Assembly (NCBI RefSeq): GCF_013155335.1 | Contig: NZ_JABJQZ010000005.1 | Span: forward strand, 248,001 to 312,000 | Source: Nocardioides sp. zg-1230 | GTDB taxonomy: Bacteria > Actinomycetota > Actinomycetes > Propionibacteriales > Nocardioidaceae | Reading direction: 5' to 3' | Length of the DNA stretch: 64,000 nt | Part shown: positions 13,101 to 21,155 of the stretch, in pieces | Position numbering within the stretch: the stretch's first letter is position 1 | Layout: each line of letters starts with the position of its first letter | The notes under the pieces: generated by a model | Seen by the model: only the letters and a program-made list of their open reading frames with translations | Told to the model about the DNA's origin: nothing | The model's database searches: none | Translations under genes and position numbers: made by a program

Positions 13101-15090
13101 GGTGCTCGACGAGTACGACACCTTCGAGGTCGGCGGGGTCACCGTCGGCGTCATCGGCGCGGTGACCGAGGAGACCCCGGCGCTGGTGAGCCCCGGCGGC
13201 ATCGAGGACCTGTCCTTCGGTGACCCGGTGGAGGCCGTCAACCGCGTGGCAGCGCAGCTGTCCGACGGCGACGACACCAACGGCGAGGCGGACGTCATCG
13301 TCGCCGAGTACCACGAGGGTGCCGGCGCCGGCATCCCCGACGGCGCGACGCTCGAGGAGGAGGTCGCCGAGGGTGGGGCCTTTGCCGCCATCGTCAACGA
13401 CACCACCGCCGAGGTCGACGCCATCTTCACCGGTCACACCCACAAGCAGTACGCGTGGGACGGCCCGGTGCCCGGCGAGGCCGGCCGCACCCGTCCGATC
13501 CTGCAGACGGGGTCCTACGGCGAGAACGTCGGCCAGATCAAGCTGACCGTCGACCCCGCGACCGGTGACGTCGTGTCCTACACCCAGCGCAACGTCGCCC
13601 GCGCGGCGGCAGCCGATCTGAGCCTGACGCGCGTCAAGGAGGTCGACACGATCACCACGGCCGCGCTGGACTACGCAAAGGAGATCGGCAACCGGCCGGT
13701 CGGTCGCATCGCCGCCGACATCACGACGGCGTACAGCGGTGGCAACCGTGACGACCGGGCGGCGGAGTCGACGCTCGGCGACCTGGTCGCCAACGCGCTG
13801 CGCGACGGAGTGGCGGACTTCGCCGAGCCCGACCTGGGGCTGACGAACCCGGGCGGACTCCGTGCCGACCTGATCTACGCCGGCAACACCAGCAGCAACC
13901 CGGCCAACACCAATGGTGTCGTCACCTTCGCCGAGGCCAATGCGGTGCTGCCGTTCAACAACACGGTCGCGCTCGTCGACCTCACCGGTGCGCAGCTCAA
14001 GCAGGTCATGGAGCAGCAGTGGCAGACCAACGCGGACGGCACGGTGTCCTCGCGTCCCTACCTGCAGCTCGGGTTCTCCGACAACGTGCAGGTGGTGGCC
14101 GACGAGTCGCAGCCCGCGGGCTCGCGGATCGTCTCGGTGCGCATCGACGGCCAGCCGCTCGACCCGGCGGCGACGTACACGGTCTCCACGCTGTCGTTCC
14201 TGGCACAGGGCGGTGACAACTTCCGGGCCTTCACCGACGGGAGCTACGTCGACACCGGCCTGCTCGACGCCCAGCTGTGGCGCGACTACCTTGCCACCGG
14301 CACGGAGGCGGAGCCGCTGGCGCCGGACTTCGCGCGGCAGCAGGTGTTCGCGGACGGCCTGGGGGCCACGCTCACGGCCGGGGAGACCAGCACCTTCACG
14401 CTGGGACGCCCGACCGGAGACACCGTTGCGCCGATCACCGGGACGACGCTCGACCTGACGTCACTGGGCAGCCCGGCCAACACCACGGTGGTGGCGACCC
14501 TCGTCGACGGCACCTCGGAGACCGAGCTCGGCACCTTCCCCGTCACCAACGGCATCGCCTCGGTGACGCTGGACGTGCCGGCCGGCGCCGATGGCGCGAT
14601 CGTGCGCCTGGTGGCCGAGCCGAGCAGGACGACGGTCGACGTCGCGGTAGTCGCACCGGGCACGACGACCCCGCCGACGACCCCGCCGACGACCCCGCCG
14701 ACGACCCCGCCGACGACCCCGCCGACGACCCCGCCGACGACGCCGCCGTTCACCCCGCCCGGCCCTCCGCCGGTGACCCCGCCGGTCACCCCGCCTGCGG
14801 TCGAGAAGGTGGAGCCGACCCTGAAGTCCGTCCAGGCCAACGGCGAGGTGGGCGAGAAGGTCCGCTTCAAGGTGAAGGTCAAGGCGGGCGACGAGAGCGC
14901 GTCCGGCTGGATCAAGGTGCGCCGCAAGGGCAGCGACAAGGTCTACCGGTTCAAGGTCAAGGACGGCGTGGCGATCGTGAAGCTGCCCGCCTTCAACCGG
15001 GCCGGGACCAAGAAGCTGGTCGTGCGCTACCTCGGCGACGACGCGGTCAAGCGCGACAAGATGGTGGTGAAGCTCAAGATCAGGTCGTGA
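10180..15090 (+). CDS. Secreted ExeM/NucH-type nuclease fused to 5'-nucleotidase
   Basis: 1636-residue exported enzyme that likely degrades extracellular DNA and strips phosphate from the nucleotides. Order: signal peptide (1-34, ending PANAAS); lamin-tail domain (about 36-170); YhcR-type OB fold (about 240-335); endonuclease/exonuclease/phosphatase domain (about 515-850) with IGTFNVLNYF, GDFNAYSEEDP and SSDHNPEI; calcineurin-like metallophosphatase (from about 865) with NDFHGR, GNHEFDQ and GHTHKQ; 5'-nucleotidase C-terminal domain with NPGGLRADL; (TTPP)n linker; Ig-like C-terminal domain rich in Lys. The combination gives a one-protein route from DNA to nucleoside plus phosphate. No sortase motif is seen. 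It precedes a paralogous 5'-nucleotidase, suggesting duplication of the phosphatase half. A PafBC-like promoter motif lies upstream. Confidence 0.93.
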   Translation: MRAPLPSPRRIAAGAGLAVLAAGLTPIAAAPANAASTDLIINEVYGGGGSTSTSASYKVDFVELYNPTASAVPLKGLSLQYRSGGFTNTGSAAVLALPNEVVPPQSTYLVQTSPRVNCSGAVCGGGELPTPDFEASTTVLNMSGSNGQVILATGTTAVTATGTSMHTVANVIDFVGYGTATSSETDNTGASLSTTTSASRATAVDRDNNRTDFAAPGAPSPTAATGDTTGPVEEPSDGEATIAEIQGTGAASPLDGEEVTTQGVITAMYPGTYNGFFIQTGGTGGATDATPGASDAVFVYGGSGFSNAQGLKIDDSVEVTGTVSEFNNATQITASAPGAVTVLDTPLADVTALETAYPTTAADREAHEGELLAPTDTFTVTNVFSTNRYAEIGLATGDKPLIQPTEVGAVGTDAYNAQVADNAARAVTLDDGASIDFLPFGGGDNQDIALPWLTRERSIRVDAKATLVAPVILDYRNNTWKFQPTEQVTGDGSAVATFEDTRAQEVEPRDVGGDIQIGTFNVLNYFPVTGHAFEKRGLGTCTYYRDRDDDPVGVNSCTNNGPRGAAELGDLERQQAKIVEAINTMDADVVSLEEIENSIKVGETDRDSAVRQLVAALNADAGTRRWAFVPSPSASALPPLASQDVIRTAFIYDPKVVNTVGASKVLVGSTAFNNARQPLAQAFKPVGAGSDAAFAVVVNHFKSKGDSDPKATGDNANGPQGAFNGDRTRQAQALADFADAFAAERGLEEVFLTGDFNAYSEEDPMRVLADNGYSIIESSQEGDYSYSFSGLSGSLDHVLGNDAATALVTDADVWEINADESVAYQYSRYNYNATNFFKRDVFASSDHNPEIVGIEAPGGTQTEINLLNINDFHGRIDNNTTKFATTVEQLRQEGGDAKTLFLSAGDNIGASLFASAIQDDDPTLDVLDALDLDSSAVGNHEFDQGFADLTDDVIPDVDFSYLGANVYEEGTTTPVLDEYDTFEVGGVTVGVIGAVTEETPALVSPGGIEDLSFGDPVEAVNRVAAQLSDGDDTNGEADVIVAEYHEGAGAGIPDGATLEEEVAEGGAFAAIVNDTTAEVDAIFTGHTHKQYAWDGPVPGEAGRTRPILQTGSYGENVGQIKLTVDPATGDVVSYTQRNVARAAAADLSLTRVKEVDTITTAALDYAKEIGNRPVGRIAADITTAYSGGNRDDRAAESTLGDLVANALRDGVADFAEPDLGLTNPGGLRADLIYAGNTSSNPANTNGVVTFAEANAVLPFNNTVALVDLTGAQLKQVMEQQWQTNADGTVSSRPYLQLGFSDNVQVVADESQPAGSRIVSVRIDGQPLDPAATYTVSTLSFLAQGGDNFRAFTDGSYVDTGLLDAQLWRDYLATGTEAEPLAPDFARQQVFADGLGATLTAGETSTFTLGRPTGDTVAPITGTTLDLTSLGSPANTTVVATLVDGTSETELGTFPVTNGIASVTLDVPAGADGAIVRLVAEPSRTTVDVAVVAPGTTTPPTTPPTTPPTTPPTTPPTTPPTTPPFTPPGPPPVTPPVTPPAVEKVEPTLKSVQANGEVGEKVRFKVKVKAGDESASGWIKVRRKGSDKVYRFKVKDGVAIVKLPAFNRAGTKKLVVRYLGDDAVKRDKMVVKLKIRS
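14665..14748. repeat. 12-bp tandem repeat, seven copies, encoding (TTPP)n
   Basis: Six identical ACGACCCCGCCG units and a seventh with one change encode the Thr-Pro linker between nucleotidase and Ig-like domains. Unit length preserves frame, so linker length may vary between strains. Confidence 0.95.
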
Positions 15091-15117
15091 CCTGACCACC
15101 GGCTGCACCATCGCCAC

Positions 15118-15148
15118 GGCCCCCGTCCTGCTCGTCAGGACGGGGGCC
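15118..15148 (+). terminator. Strong hairpin after nuclease/nucleotidase gene
   Basis: GGCCCCCGTCCTG, loop CTCGT, CAGGACGGGGGCC: a perfect 13-bp stem 27 nt after the stop codon. No long T-run follows, as usual in high-GC actinobacteria. Nearly the same stem recurs after the next gene. Confidence 0.85.
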
Positions 15149-15243
15149 GTTCGGTCAAATTCATGACGATTTCGTCGGGTAAGGGTCGTACGACCCGGGC
15201 TTAGGGTGATGTATTCCCCCCACCCTGTCGAAAGGTCAGACTC

Positions 15244-17580
15244 GTGCCAGCATCACGGACCGGTCGCAGACTCGCTCTCGCGACCTCATTGACGGGGCTG
15301 CTCGCCGCGCCCCTCGCCGTCATCGCCACGACAGCCCCGGCCCACGCTGTCCCCGTCGACATCCAGATCCTCGCCACCAACGACTTCCACGGCCGTCTCC
15401 TGCCCAACGGCGGGGAGGCGGGCGCCGCCCAGTTCGCGGGCGCCGTCGCCCAGCTCGAGGCCGACCACGACGCCACAGGCCCGACGATCTTCGCGGCCGC
15501 CGGCGACCTGATCGGTGCCTCGACGTTCGAGTCGTTCATCCAGAAGGACAAGCCAACCCTCGACGCGCTCAACCGGGCCGGGCTCGACGTGTCCGCTGCG
15601 GGCAACCACGAGTTCGACCAGGGCTGGGGCGACCTGGTCAACCGCGTGATGGCGCCCTTCGACGCCACTGCCAACCCCTACGGCGGAGCCCTGTGGCAGT
15701 ACATCGCCGCCAACGTGCGCAAGCGGTCCGACAACTCCTACGCGCTCCCCGACATCACCGCCCGCACGCCGGACCCGGTCGACTCGTCCAACGGCGGCAC
15801 GTGGACCACGACCGTCGACGGCGTGGAGGTCGGCTTCATCGGGGGCGTCACCGAGGAGCTCCCGAGCCTCGTCAGCCCGGCCGGCATTGCCGACGTCAGG
15901 GTGAGCAGCATCATCAACGAGACCAACGCCGCTGCCGACGCCCTCAAGGCGGCCGGTGCCGACCTCGTGATCCTGCTGGTGCACGAGGGTGCGCCCACCA
16001 CCGCGCTCGCCGACGCCCAGAGCACCAGCAACGCGTTCGGCCGCATCGTCAACGGCGTCGACGGTGACGTCAGCGCGATCATCTCGGGCCACACTCACCT
16101 GGCCTACAACCACACCATCGGCGGGCGCCCCGTCGTCTCTGCCGGGCAGTACGGCACCAACCTCAACAAGCTCGTCTTCCGGGTCGATCCGGACACCGAC
16201 CAGGTGAGCGTCGTGAGCCAGGAGATCGTGGCCGCCAACAGCGTGGACGTGACCGACCCGACCGCCGTCGAGACGAGCGAGGACGTCCAGGAGATCGTCG
16301 ACGAGGCCGTCGCTCGCGCCGAGGTGCTCGGTGCGGCGCAGCTCGGCTCGATCGCGGGTCCGTTCGACCGGGCACGTCTCTCGACAGGCTCGGAGAACCG
16401 CGGTGGCGAGTCCACCCTGGGCAATCTCGTGGCCGAGGTCCAGCGCTGGGCCACCTCGACGCCCGAGGCCGGAGCCGCGCAGATCGCCTTCATGAACCCC
16501 GGAGGCCTGCGCGACGACATGCGTGGTCTGCCGGGCGGCTATCCCGCGCGGGTGACGTACAAGCAGGCGGCCGTCGTCCAGCCGTTCGCCAACACGCTGG
16601 TCAACATGAAGATGACGGGCGCGCAGATCAAGACGCTGCTCGAGCAGCAGTGGCAGCGCGACGACAAGGGCGCGGTCCCGACCCGGCCGTTCCTCCGCCT
16701 CGGCGTCTCGAAGGGGTTCTTCGCGACCTACGACCCGACCCGCGCCGAAGGCAACCGGGTGACCGGGATGTGGCTCAACGGCGTGGCGCTGCAGCCGACC
16801 ACCCAGTACTCGGTCACGGCGAACTCCTTCCTCGCGGCCGGTGGCGACAACTTCCGCGCCTTCAACCTCGCCACCGGCAGGCGCGACACCGGAAAGATCG
16901 ACCTGCAGGCGATGGTCGACTACATGGCCGCGTTCGCCTCGAGGACGCCGCTGCCGGTCAACACCTACCAGCAGCACGTCCACGCCACCTGGCCCGCCGG
17001 CGCGCGGCACTTCTATCGGCTCGGCGAGAGGGTCGAGCTCAAGCTGGCATCGCTCGCCATGACCGGACCCAACGACCCGAAGGACGGCAAGCTCGACGTC
17101 AAGATCGGGGAGAAGGCGCTCGACCCGCAGCCCGTCGTCAACGCCCTCGGCACCGCCGTTTTCGACGACTACGGAACCAGCGCCGTGTCGGCGAAGATCA
17201 AGGGCAAGGTGCGGACCGGCAAGCAGCTGATCACCTTCACCGGACCCACGACGGGCACGACGTTCTCGCTCCCGATCGACGTCCGCAAGGGCAAGCCGGA
17301 GCTCAAGGTCCGCACCAAGCCCGGGCGGATCATCGCCGACGAGACCCGCACGAGGGTGAAGATCAAGCTCACAGCCCTCGGCATCACGAAGGTCCACGGC
17401 AAGATCGTCGTCAAGGCCGGCGGCGAGAAGTACAAGGTCAAGCTGAAGAAGGGCAAGGCCTTCGTGAGACTCGACCGGTTCGCCAACACGGGCAAGAAGG
17501 TCATCAAGGTGAAGTACAAGGGGAGCCGCAAGGTCCGCGGCACCACGGAGTTCACCAAGATCAAGGTCCGTCGCGGCTGA
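15244..17580 (+). CDS. Secreted 5'-nucleotidase / metallophosphatase
   Basis: 778-residue exported enzyme, expected to release phosphate from nucleoside 5'-phosphates outside the cell. The GTG start has a GAAAGG-type ribosome site upstream; the signal peptide ends near APAHAVP. Calcineurin-like domain motifs are TNDFHGR (about residue 46), GNHEFDQGW (about 119) and GHTHLAY (about 282). The 5'-nucleotidase C-terminal substrate domain has NPGGLRDDM (about 417) and the C-terminus holds Lys-rich Ig-like repeats similar to those of the upstream protein. It lacks the LTD and nuclease domains of its neighbour but shares the rest, so the pair looks like an ancient tandem duplication. Likely to act in phosphate or purine scavenging together with the nuclease. 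Confidence 0.93.
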   Translation: MPASRTGRRLALATSLTGLLAAPLAVIATTAPAHAVPVDIQILATNDFHGRLLPNGGEAGAAQFAGAVAQLEADHDATGPTIFAAAGDLIGASTFESFIQKDKPTLDALNRAGLDVSAAGNHEFDQGWGDLVNRVMAPFDATANPYGGALWQYIAANVRKRSDNSYALPDITARTPDPVDSSNGGTWTTTVDGVEVGFIGGVTEELPSLVSPAGIADVRVSSIINETNAAADALKAAGADLVILLVHEGAPTTALADAQSTSNAFGRIVNGVDGDVSAIISGHTHLAYNHTIGGRPVVSAGQYGTNLNKLVFRVDPDTDQVSVVSQEIVAANSVDVTDPTAVETSEDVQEIVDEAVARAEVLGAAQLGSIAGPFDRARLSTGSENRGGESTLGNLVAEVQRWATSTPEAGAAQIAFMNPGGLRDDMRGLPGGYPARVTYKQAAVVQPFANTLVNMKMTGAQIKTLLEQQWQRDDKGAVPTRPFLRLGVSKGFFATYDPTRAEGNRVTGMWLNGVALQPTTQYSVTANSFLAAGGDNFRAFNLATGRRDTGKIDLQAMVDYMAAFASRTPLPVNTYQQHVHATWPAGARHFYRLGERVELKLASLAMTGPNDPKDGKLDVKIGEKALDPQPVVNALGTAVFDDYGTSAVSAKIKGKVRTGKQLITFTGPTTGTTFSLPIDVRKGKPELKVRTKPGRIIADETRTRVKIKLTALGITKVHGKIVVKAGGEKYKVKLKKGKAFVRLDRFANTGKKVIKVKYKGSRKVRGTTEFTKIKVRRG

Positions 17581-17607
17581 GTCGTCCCGGGCCCGGGCCC
17601 GGACCCC

Positions 17608-17642
17608 GCGGCCCTCGTCCTGCTCGGCAGGACGGGGGCCGC
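17608..17642. terminator. Bidirectional hairpin between convergent genes
   Basis: GCGGCCCTCGTCCTG, loop CTCGG, CAGGACGGGGGCCGC: a 15-bp stem with one U-G pair, between the stops of the 5'-nucleotidase (+) and the GH15 gene (-). It shares its core with the hairpin at 15118-15148. Confidence 0.85.
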
Positions 17643-17649
17643 GCGCGTG

Positions 17650-19416
17650 TCAGCGCAGGGCGAGGGCCGCCTGCACGAGTGCGAGGTGGCTGAACGCCTG
17701 CGGGAAGTTGCCGGCCATCCGGCCGTGGGTGACGTCGTACTCCTCGGAGAGCAGCCCCACGTCGTTGGCCAGCCCGCACAGGCGGTCCATCAGCTCGAGG
17801 GCCTCTTCGCGACGGCCGGCCATCGCCAAAGCCGAGACCAGCCAGAAGGAGCACGCGAGGAACGGGTGCTCGTCGCCCGCGATCCCGTCGACGCCCGTCT
17901 CGGTGCGGTAGCGCAGCAGCAGGCCGCCCACGTCGAGGTCGGCCACGACGGCGTCGATCGTGCCGAGCACGCGGGGGTCGTCGCCCGGCAGGAACCCGAC
18001 CAGGGGGATGGTGAGGAGCGAGGCGTCGACTGCGGTCGTGTCGTAGTGCTGGGTGAAGGTGCCCCGCTCGTCGTCGAACCCCTTGTCGAGGATCTCCTCG
18101 CGCACGCGGTCGCGCAGGTCGCGCCACCGGTCGACCGGACCGTCCAGCCCGTGCTTCTCGACCGCCTTCACCGCACGGTCGAAGGCCACCCACACCATCA
18201 CGCGGGAGTGGGTGAAGTGCCGCTGCGGGCCGCGGATCTCCCAGAGCCCGTTGTCGGGCCGGTCCCAGTGGTCGGCGAGCTCGTCGACGAGGGCGCGCTG
18301 CAGCGCCCACGAGTTGTGGGTCTCCTCGAGACCGGCGTCGCGGGCCAGCTCGAGCGCGATCATCACCTCGCCCAGGACGTCGTTCTGCCGCTGGCACACC
18401 GCGCCGTTGCCGATCCGCACCGGCCTGCTGTTGGCGTAGCCCGGCAGGTGCGGAACCTCGCGCTCGGGCAGCTGGCGGCCGCCGTCGATCGTGTACATGA
18501 TCTGCAGGTCCGCGGGGTCGCCCGCGACGGCGCGCAGCAACCAGTTGCGCCACTCGAACGCCTCGCCGTCGTAGCCGGAGCCGAGCAGCGACTCCAGGGT
18601 GAGTGCCGCGTCGCGGAGCCAGCAGAAGCGGTAGTCCCAGTTGCGCTCGCCGCCGAAGTCCTCGGGCAGGGACGTCGTCGGTGCAGCGACGATCCCGCCG
18701 GTCTCGGCGTGGGTCATGAGCAGCAGGGTCAGCAGGCTGCGCTGGACGAGGTCCGCATGCGGGACGTCCCTGGGTGCACGGGCCGACCAGGCACGCTGGC
18801 GGTCCGTGGTGGCGTCGATGCGCTCGTCGATCGCCAGCGGTTCGGGCACGTCGCGCCACGAGCGCACCCACGTGGTCGAGAAGCTCACCTCGTCGCCCGC
18901 CGACAGGTCGAGCTCGTGACTGTGGTGGCCGTGGTGGCCGTGCGGGAGGTGCGGACCGCGGAGCACGAACTTGTCGGGCCCTGCCACGGCCACCACGACC
19001 TCCTGGCCGTGCGCCTGCTCCCGGCTCACCCAGGGGCGCACCAGGCCGTAGTCGGCGCGCACCACCCAGTCGTGGCGGATACGCACCGTCCCGCGGGTGC
19101 AGGTGAGACGGCGTACGACGTCCGCGCGGCCGTCGCCGACCGGCATCACGTCGAGCAGCACCACCTCGCCGTCGGCCGTGGTGAAGGTGGTCTCCAGGCA
19201 TGCTGTGCCGTCGACGTAGCGCCGGCTCGTCGCGAGGACCTCGTCGGCCGGGGCGAGGAGCCAGCGGCCGTTCTCCTCGGTGCCCAGCAGCGCGGCGAAG
19301 CAGGCGGGGGAGTCGAAGCGCGGCAGGCACAGCCAGTCGATCGACCCGTCCTTGCCGACGAGTGCCGCCGTGCCCCGGTCGCCGATGAGTGCGTAGTCCT
19401 CGATGGGGAGCGCCAT
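17650..19416 (-). CDS. Glycoside hydrolase family 15 (trehalase/glucoamylase-like)
   Basis: 588-residue cytosolic enzyme (no signal peptide) expected to hydrolyse an alpha-glucoside. An N-terminal trehalase-like beta domain (MALPIEDYALIGDRGTAAL, GSIDWLCLPRFDSPA) precedes an (alpha/alpha)6 barrel with GH15 segments NWDYRFCWLRDAA and RQNDVLGEV. The closest well-known group is the mycobacterial-type GH15 trehalase, which cleaves trehalose to glucose, but GH15 members also act on malto-oligosaccharides and sequence alone does not settle the substrate. The ATG lies 6 nt downstream of a GACACT -10 element shared with the divergent cinA gene, so a leaderless mRNA is likely. Confidence 0.9.
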   Translation of the reverse strand: MALPIEDYALIGDRGTAALVGKDGSIDWLCLPRFDSPACFAALLGTEENGRWLLAPADEVLATSRRYVDGTACLETTFTTADGEVVLLDVMPVGDGRADVVRRLTCTRGTVRIRHDWVVRADYGLVRPWVSREQAHGQEVVVAVAGPDKFVLRGPHLPHGHHGHHSHELDLSAGDEVSFSTTWVRSWRDVPEPLAIDERIDATTDRQRAWSARAPRDVPHADLVQRSLLTLLLMTHAETGGIVAAPTTSLPEDFGGERNWDYRFCWLRDAALTLESLLGSGYDGEAFEWRNWLLRAVAGDPADLQIMYTIDGGRQLPEREVPHLPGYANSRPVRIGNGAVCQRQNDVLGEVMIALELARDAGLEETHNSWALQRALVDELADHWDRPDNGLWEIRGPQRHFTHSRVMVWVAFDRAVKAVEKHGLDGPVDRWRDLRDRVREEILDKGFDDERGTFTQHYDTTAVDASLLTIPLVGFLPGDDPRVLGTIDAVVADLDVGGLLLRYRTETGVDGIAGDEHPFLACSFWLVSALAMAGRREEALELMDRLCGLANDVGLLSEEYDVTHGRMAGNFPQAFSHLALVQAALALR

Positions 19417-19421
19417 GCGGC

Positions 19422-19428
19422 TAGTGTC
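19422..19428. promoter_or_regulatory. Overlapping divergent -10 elements for GH15 and cinA
   Basis: TAGTGT (+, 19422-19427) is 7 nt before the cinA ATG; the same bases read GACACT on the minus strand (19428-19423), 6 nt before the GH15 ATG. The start codons are only 18 nt apart, so both transcripts would be leaderless and the two promoters would exclude each other. Confidence 0.5.
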
Positions 19429-19434
19429 GCCGAC

Positions 19435-19935
19435 ATGTGGTCAGGCCAGCCGGAGGGGAGCGTGGCCGCGCGCGTCCTCGACGCCCTGGCCGCACGCGGG
19501 GAGACGCTCGCGACGGCGGAGTCCCTGACCGGCGGCCTGCTGGCGGCGCGGATCACCGACGTGCCGGGGGCCTCAGGAAGCTTCGTCGGGGGCGTGGTGT
19601 CGTACGCCACCCGGGTCAAGGTCGCGGTGCTCGGCGTGCCGGACGAGCTGGTCGCGCAGCACGGCGTGGTCTCGGAGCAGTGCGCGATCGCGATGGCCCA
19701 CGGCGTCCGGGACCGGCTCCAAGCCACCTGGGGTCTGGCGACCACCGGTGTGGCCGGCCCCGACCCGCAGGAGGGCCGGGCGGTCGGGACCGTGTGGGTG
19801 GCACTCGCCGATCGGGCAGGAGCGACGGCGCGCCTCCTCGACCTCCCGGGCGATCGGGCGGCGATCCGGCAGTCGACGTGTGACGCAGTTCTCGGGCTGC
19901 TCGAGGAGCACCTGCAGGCCCCGAAGTCGAGGTAA
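19435..19935 (+). CDS. CinA C-terminal-domain protein (PncC-type NMN amidohydrolase)
   Basis: 166 residues, containing only the CinA C-terminal domain: motifs ETLATAESLTGGLL (catalytic Ser/Thr region), GVVSYATRVKVAVLGV and ATTGVAGPDPQEG. Family members deamidate nicotinamide mononucleotide to nicotinic acid mononucleotide in NAD recycling. The N-terminal molybdopterin-binding-like domain of full CinA is absent, as in many actinobacteria. It lies 83 nt upstream of clgR, the conserved actinobacterial pairing. The ATG is next to a -10-like TAGTGT with no room for a ribosome site. The biochemical role is inferred from the family. Confidence 0.9.
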   Translation: MWSGQPEGSVAARVLDALAARGETLATAESLTGGLLAARITDVPGASGSFVGGVVSYATRVKVAVLGVPDELVAQHGVVSEQCAIAMAHGVRDRLQATWGLATTGVAGPDPQEGRAVGTVWVALADRAGATARLLDLPGDRAAIRQSTCDAVLGLLEEHLQAPKSR

Positions 19936-20018
19936 GTCGGCGGGAAGAAGGAGCCCTCGGGTAGCGTTGGGGCTGAGACTTCTCCTCAACCGGACATTCC
20001 GAGAGTAAGGACTCGCGC

Positions 20019-20330
20019 ATGGTGCTCTTCCGACGACTGCTCGGTGACGTGCTGCGCAGTGCGCGGATGCAGCGCGGGATGACCCTCCGGGAGCTCTCGG
20101 CCGAGGCCCGGGTCAGCCTGGGCTACATCTCCGAGATCGAGCGGGGCCAGAAGGAGGCGTCCTCCGAGCTGCTGGCGTCGCTGTGCCAGGCGATGGACCT
20201 CCCGCTGTCCGACGTCCTGCGCGACGTCGCCGACGCGGTGTCGATCGAGGAGGCCGCCGTCGGCCTGGTCGCGAGCACGCCGATCCGCACGGCACGTCCG
20301 GCCGGCGACGTGGTCGCCTCCGCGGCCTGA
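20019..20330 (+). CDS. clgR: ClgR-type XRE-family transcriptional activator
   Basis: 103 residues. An XRE helix-turn-helix at about residues 8-65 (LRSARMQRGMTLRELSAEA, VSLGYISEIERGQKEASSE) is almost diagnostic of ClgR, which activates clp protease genes and other stress genes in actinobacteria and is itself degraded by Clp. The position downstream of cinA supports the name. The C-terminus ends in Ala-Ala (VVASAA), compatible with ClpP recognition known for the family; that is inference here. A TAGCGT -10-like hexamer near 19962 gives clgR a possible promoter of its own. Confidence 0.93.
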   Translation: MVLFRRLLGDVLRSARMQRGMTLRELSAEARVSLGYISEIERGQKEASSELLASLCQAMDLPLSDVLRDVADAVSIEEAAVGLVASTPIRTARPAGDVVASAA

Positions 20331-20366
20331 CCCGCTCAGCGCTCCCAGCGCGCCCTCAGCGGGTCA
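20328..20366. terminator. Convergent hairpin built from both stop codons
   Basis: TGACCCGCT (20328-20336) pairs with AGCGGGTCA (20358-20366) around a 21-nt loop. The first arm begins with the clgR stop and the second ends with the nei2 stop (complement), making a compact two-way terminator candidate. Confidence 0.55.
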
Positions 20367-21155
20367 GCGTTCGGGCTGGCAGCTGGGACACCAGTAGGCC
20401 GCGCGCTCGCGGCCCGGCTCGCCGAGCATCGTGACCTCGATGGGCGTGCGGCACCGCCGGCACGGTGACCGGTCGCGGCGGTAGACCCACATGCGCTCGC
20501 GCTCGCGCAGGTCGCCGGTGGTGGTCTGGATCGCCCTCTCCTTGTTGACCTCGAGCATCTGCCTGCCCCGCCGCACGAGCCGGGGCAGCTGGTCGACGGT
20601 CGAGACGGCACTGGCCGGGTGGACGCCCATCGTGAAGCAGAGCTCGGCCATGTACATGTTGCCGATGCCGGCGAGGTTGCGCTGGTCGAGGAGCGCCTGG
20701 CCGATCGGTCGGTCGGGCTCGTCGCGGAGGTTGGTCACTGCGCGCTCCTCGTCCCAGTCGGGGCCGAGCAGGTCGGGCCCGAGGTGGGCGACGAGGCCGG
20801 CCTCCTGCTCGCGCGGCACGAGCTCGACGATGCCGAGCTGGAAGCCGACGGCCTTGCGGCCCTCGATGCCGAGCACGAGCCGGACCTGGGTGTCGGGGCG
20901 ACGCCACCGCTCGCCGTCGGGGTAGACGTGCCACGAACCCTCCATCTTGAGGTGGGTGTGGACCGTCCAGGCCCGCTCGTGGTCGATGCGCGTGAGGAGG
21001 TGCTTGCCGCGCGACAGGGTGCGGATGACGGTGCCGCCGCGGAGGTCGACGGTGGCGAAGGCCGGCACGCGGAAGTCGGTGACGGTGAGCCGGTGACCGG
21101 TCAGAGCGCGGTCGAGCTTGGCTGCGGCGCGGTAGACGGTGTCTCCCTCAGGCAC
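20364..21155 (-). CDS. Fpg/Nei-family DNA glycosylase (Nei2-like)
   Basis: 263-residue base-excision repair enzyme removing oxidised bases and nicking the abasic site. The N-terminus MPEGDTVYRAA supplies the catalytic Pro2 and Glu3; MPEGDT is the Nei rather than Fpg form. The helix-two-turn-helix region LAGIGNMYMAELCFTMG is at about residues 160-180. The C-terminal zinc finger has CRRC at about 239-242 and CPSC near the end. The start overlaps the end of lhr by 8 nt, so nei2 is expressed with the helicase. Lhr-Nei2 pairing recurs in actinobacteria and suggests a joint role in lesion repair. Confidence 0.92.
   Translation of the reverse strand: MPEGDTVYRAAAKLDRALTGHRLTVTDFRVPAFATVDLRGGTVIRTLSRGKHLLTRIDHERAWTVHTHLKMEGSWHVYPDGERWRRPDTQVRLVLGIEGRKAVGFQLGIVELVPREQEAGLVAHLGPDLLGPDWDEERAVTNLRDEPDRPIGQALLDQRNLAGIGNMYMAELCFTMGVHPASAVSTVDQLPRLVRRGRQMLEVNKERAIQTTTGDLRERERMWVYRRDRSPCRRCRTPIEVTMLGEPGRERAAYWCPSCQPER

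Noticed and set aside
14665-14748. CRISPR-like repeats
   Set aside because: Tandem 12-mers without spacers that encode a (TTPP)n linker; no cas genes in view.
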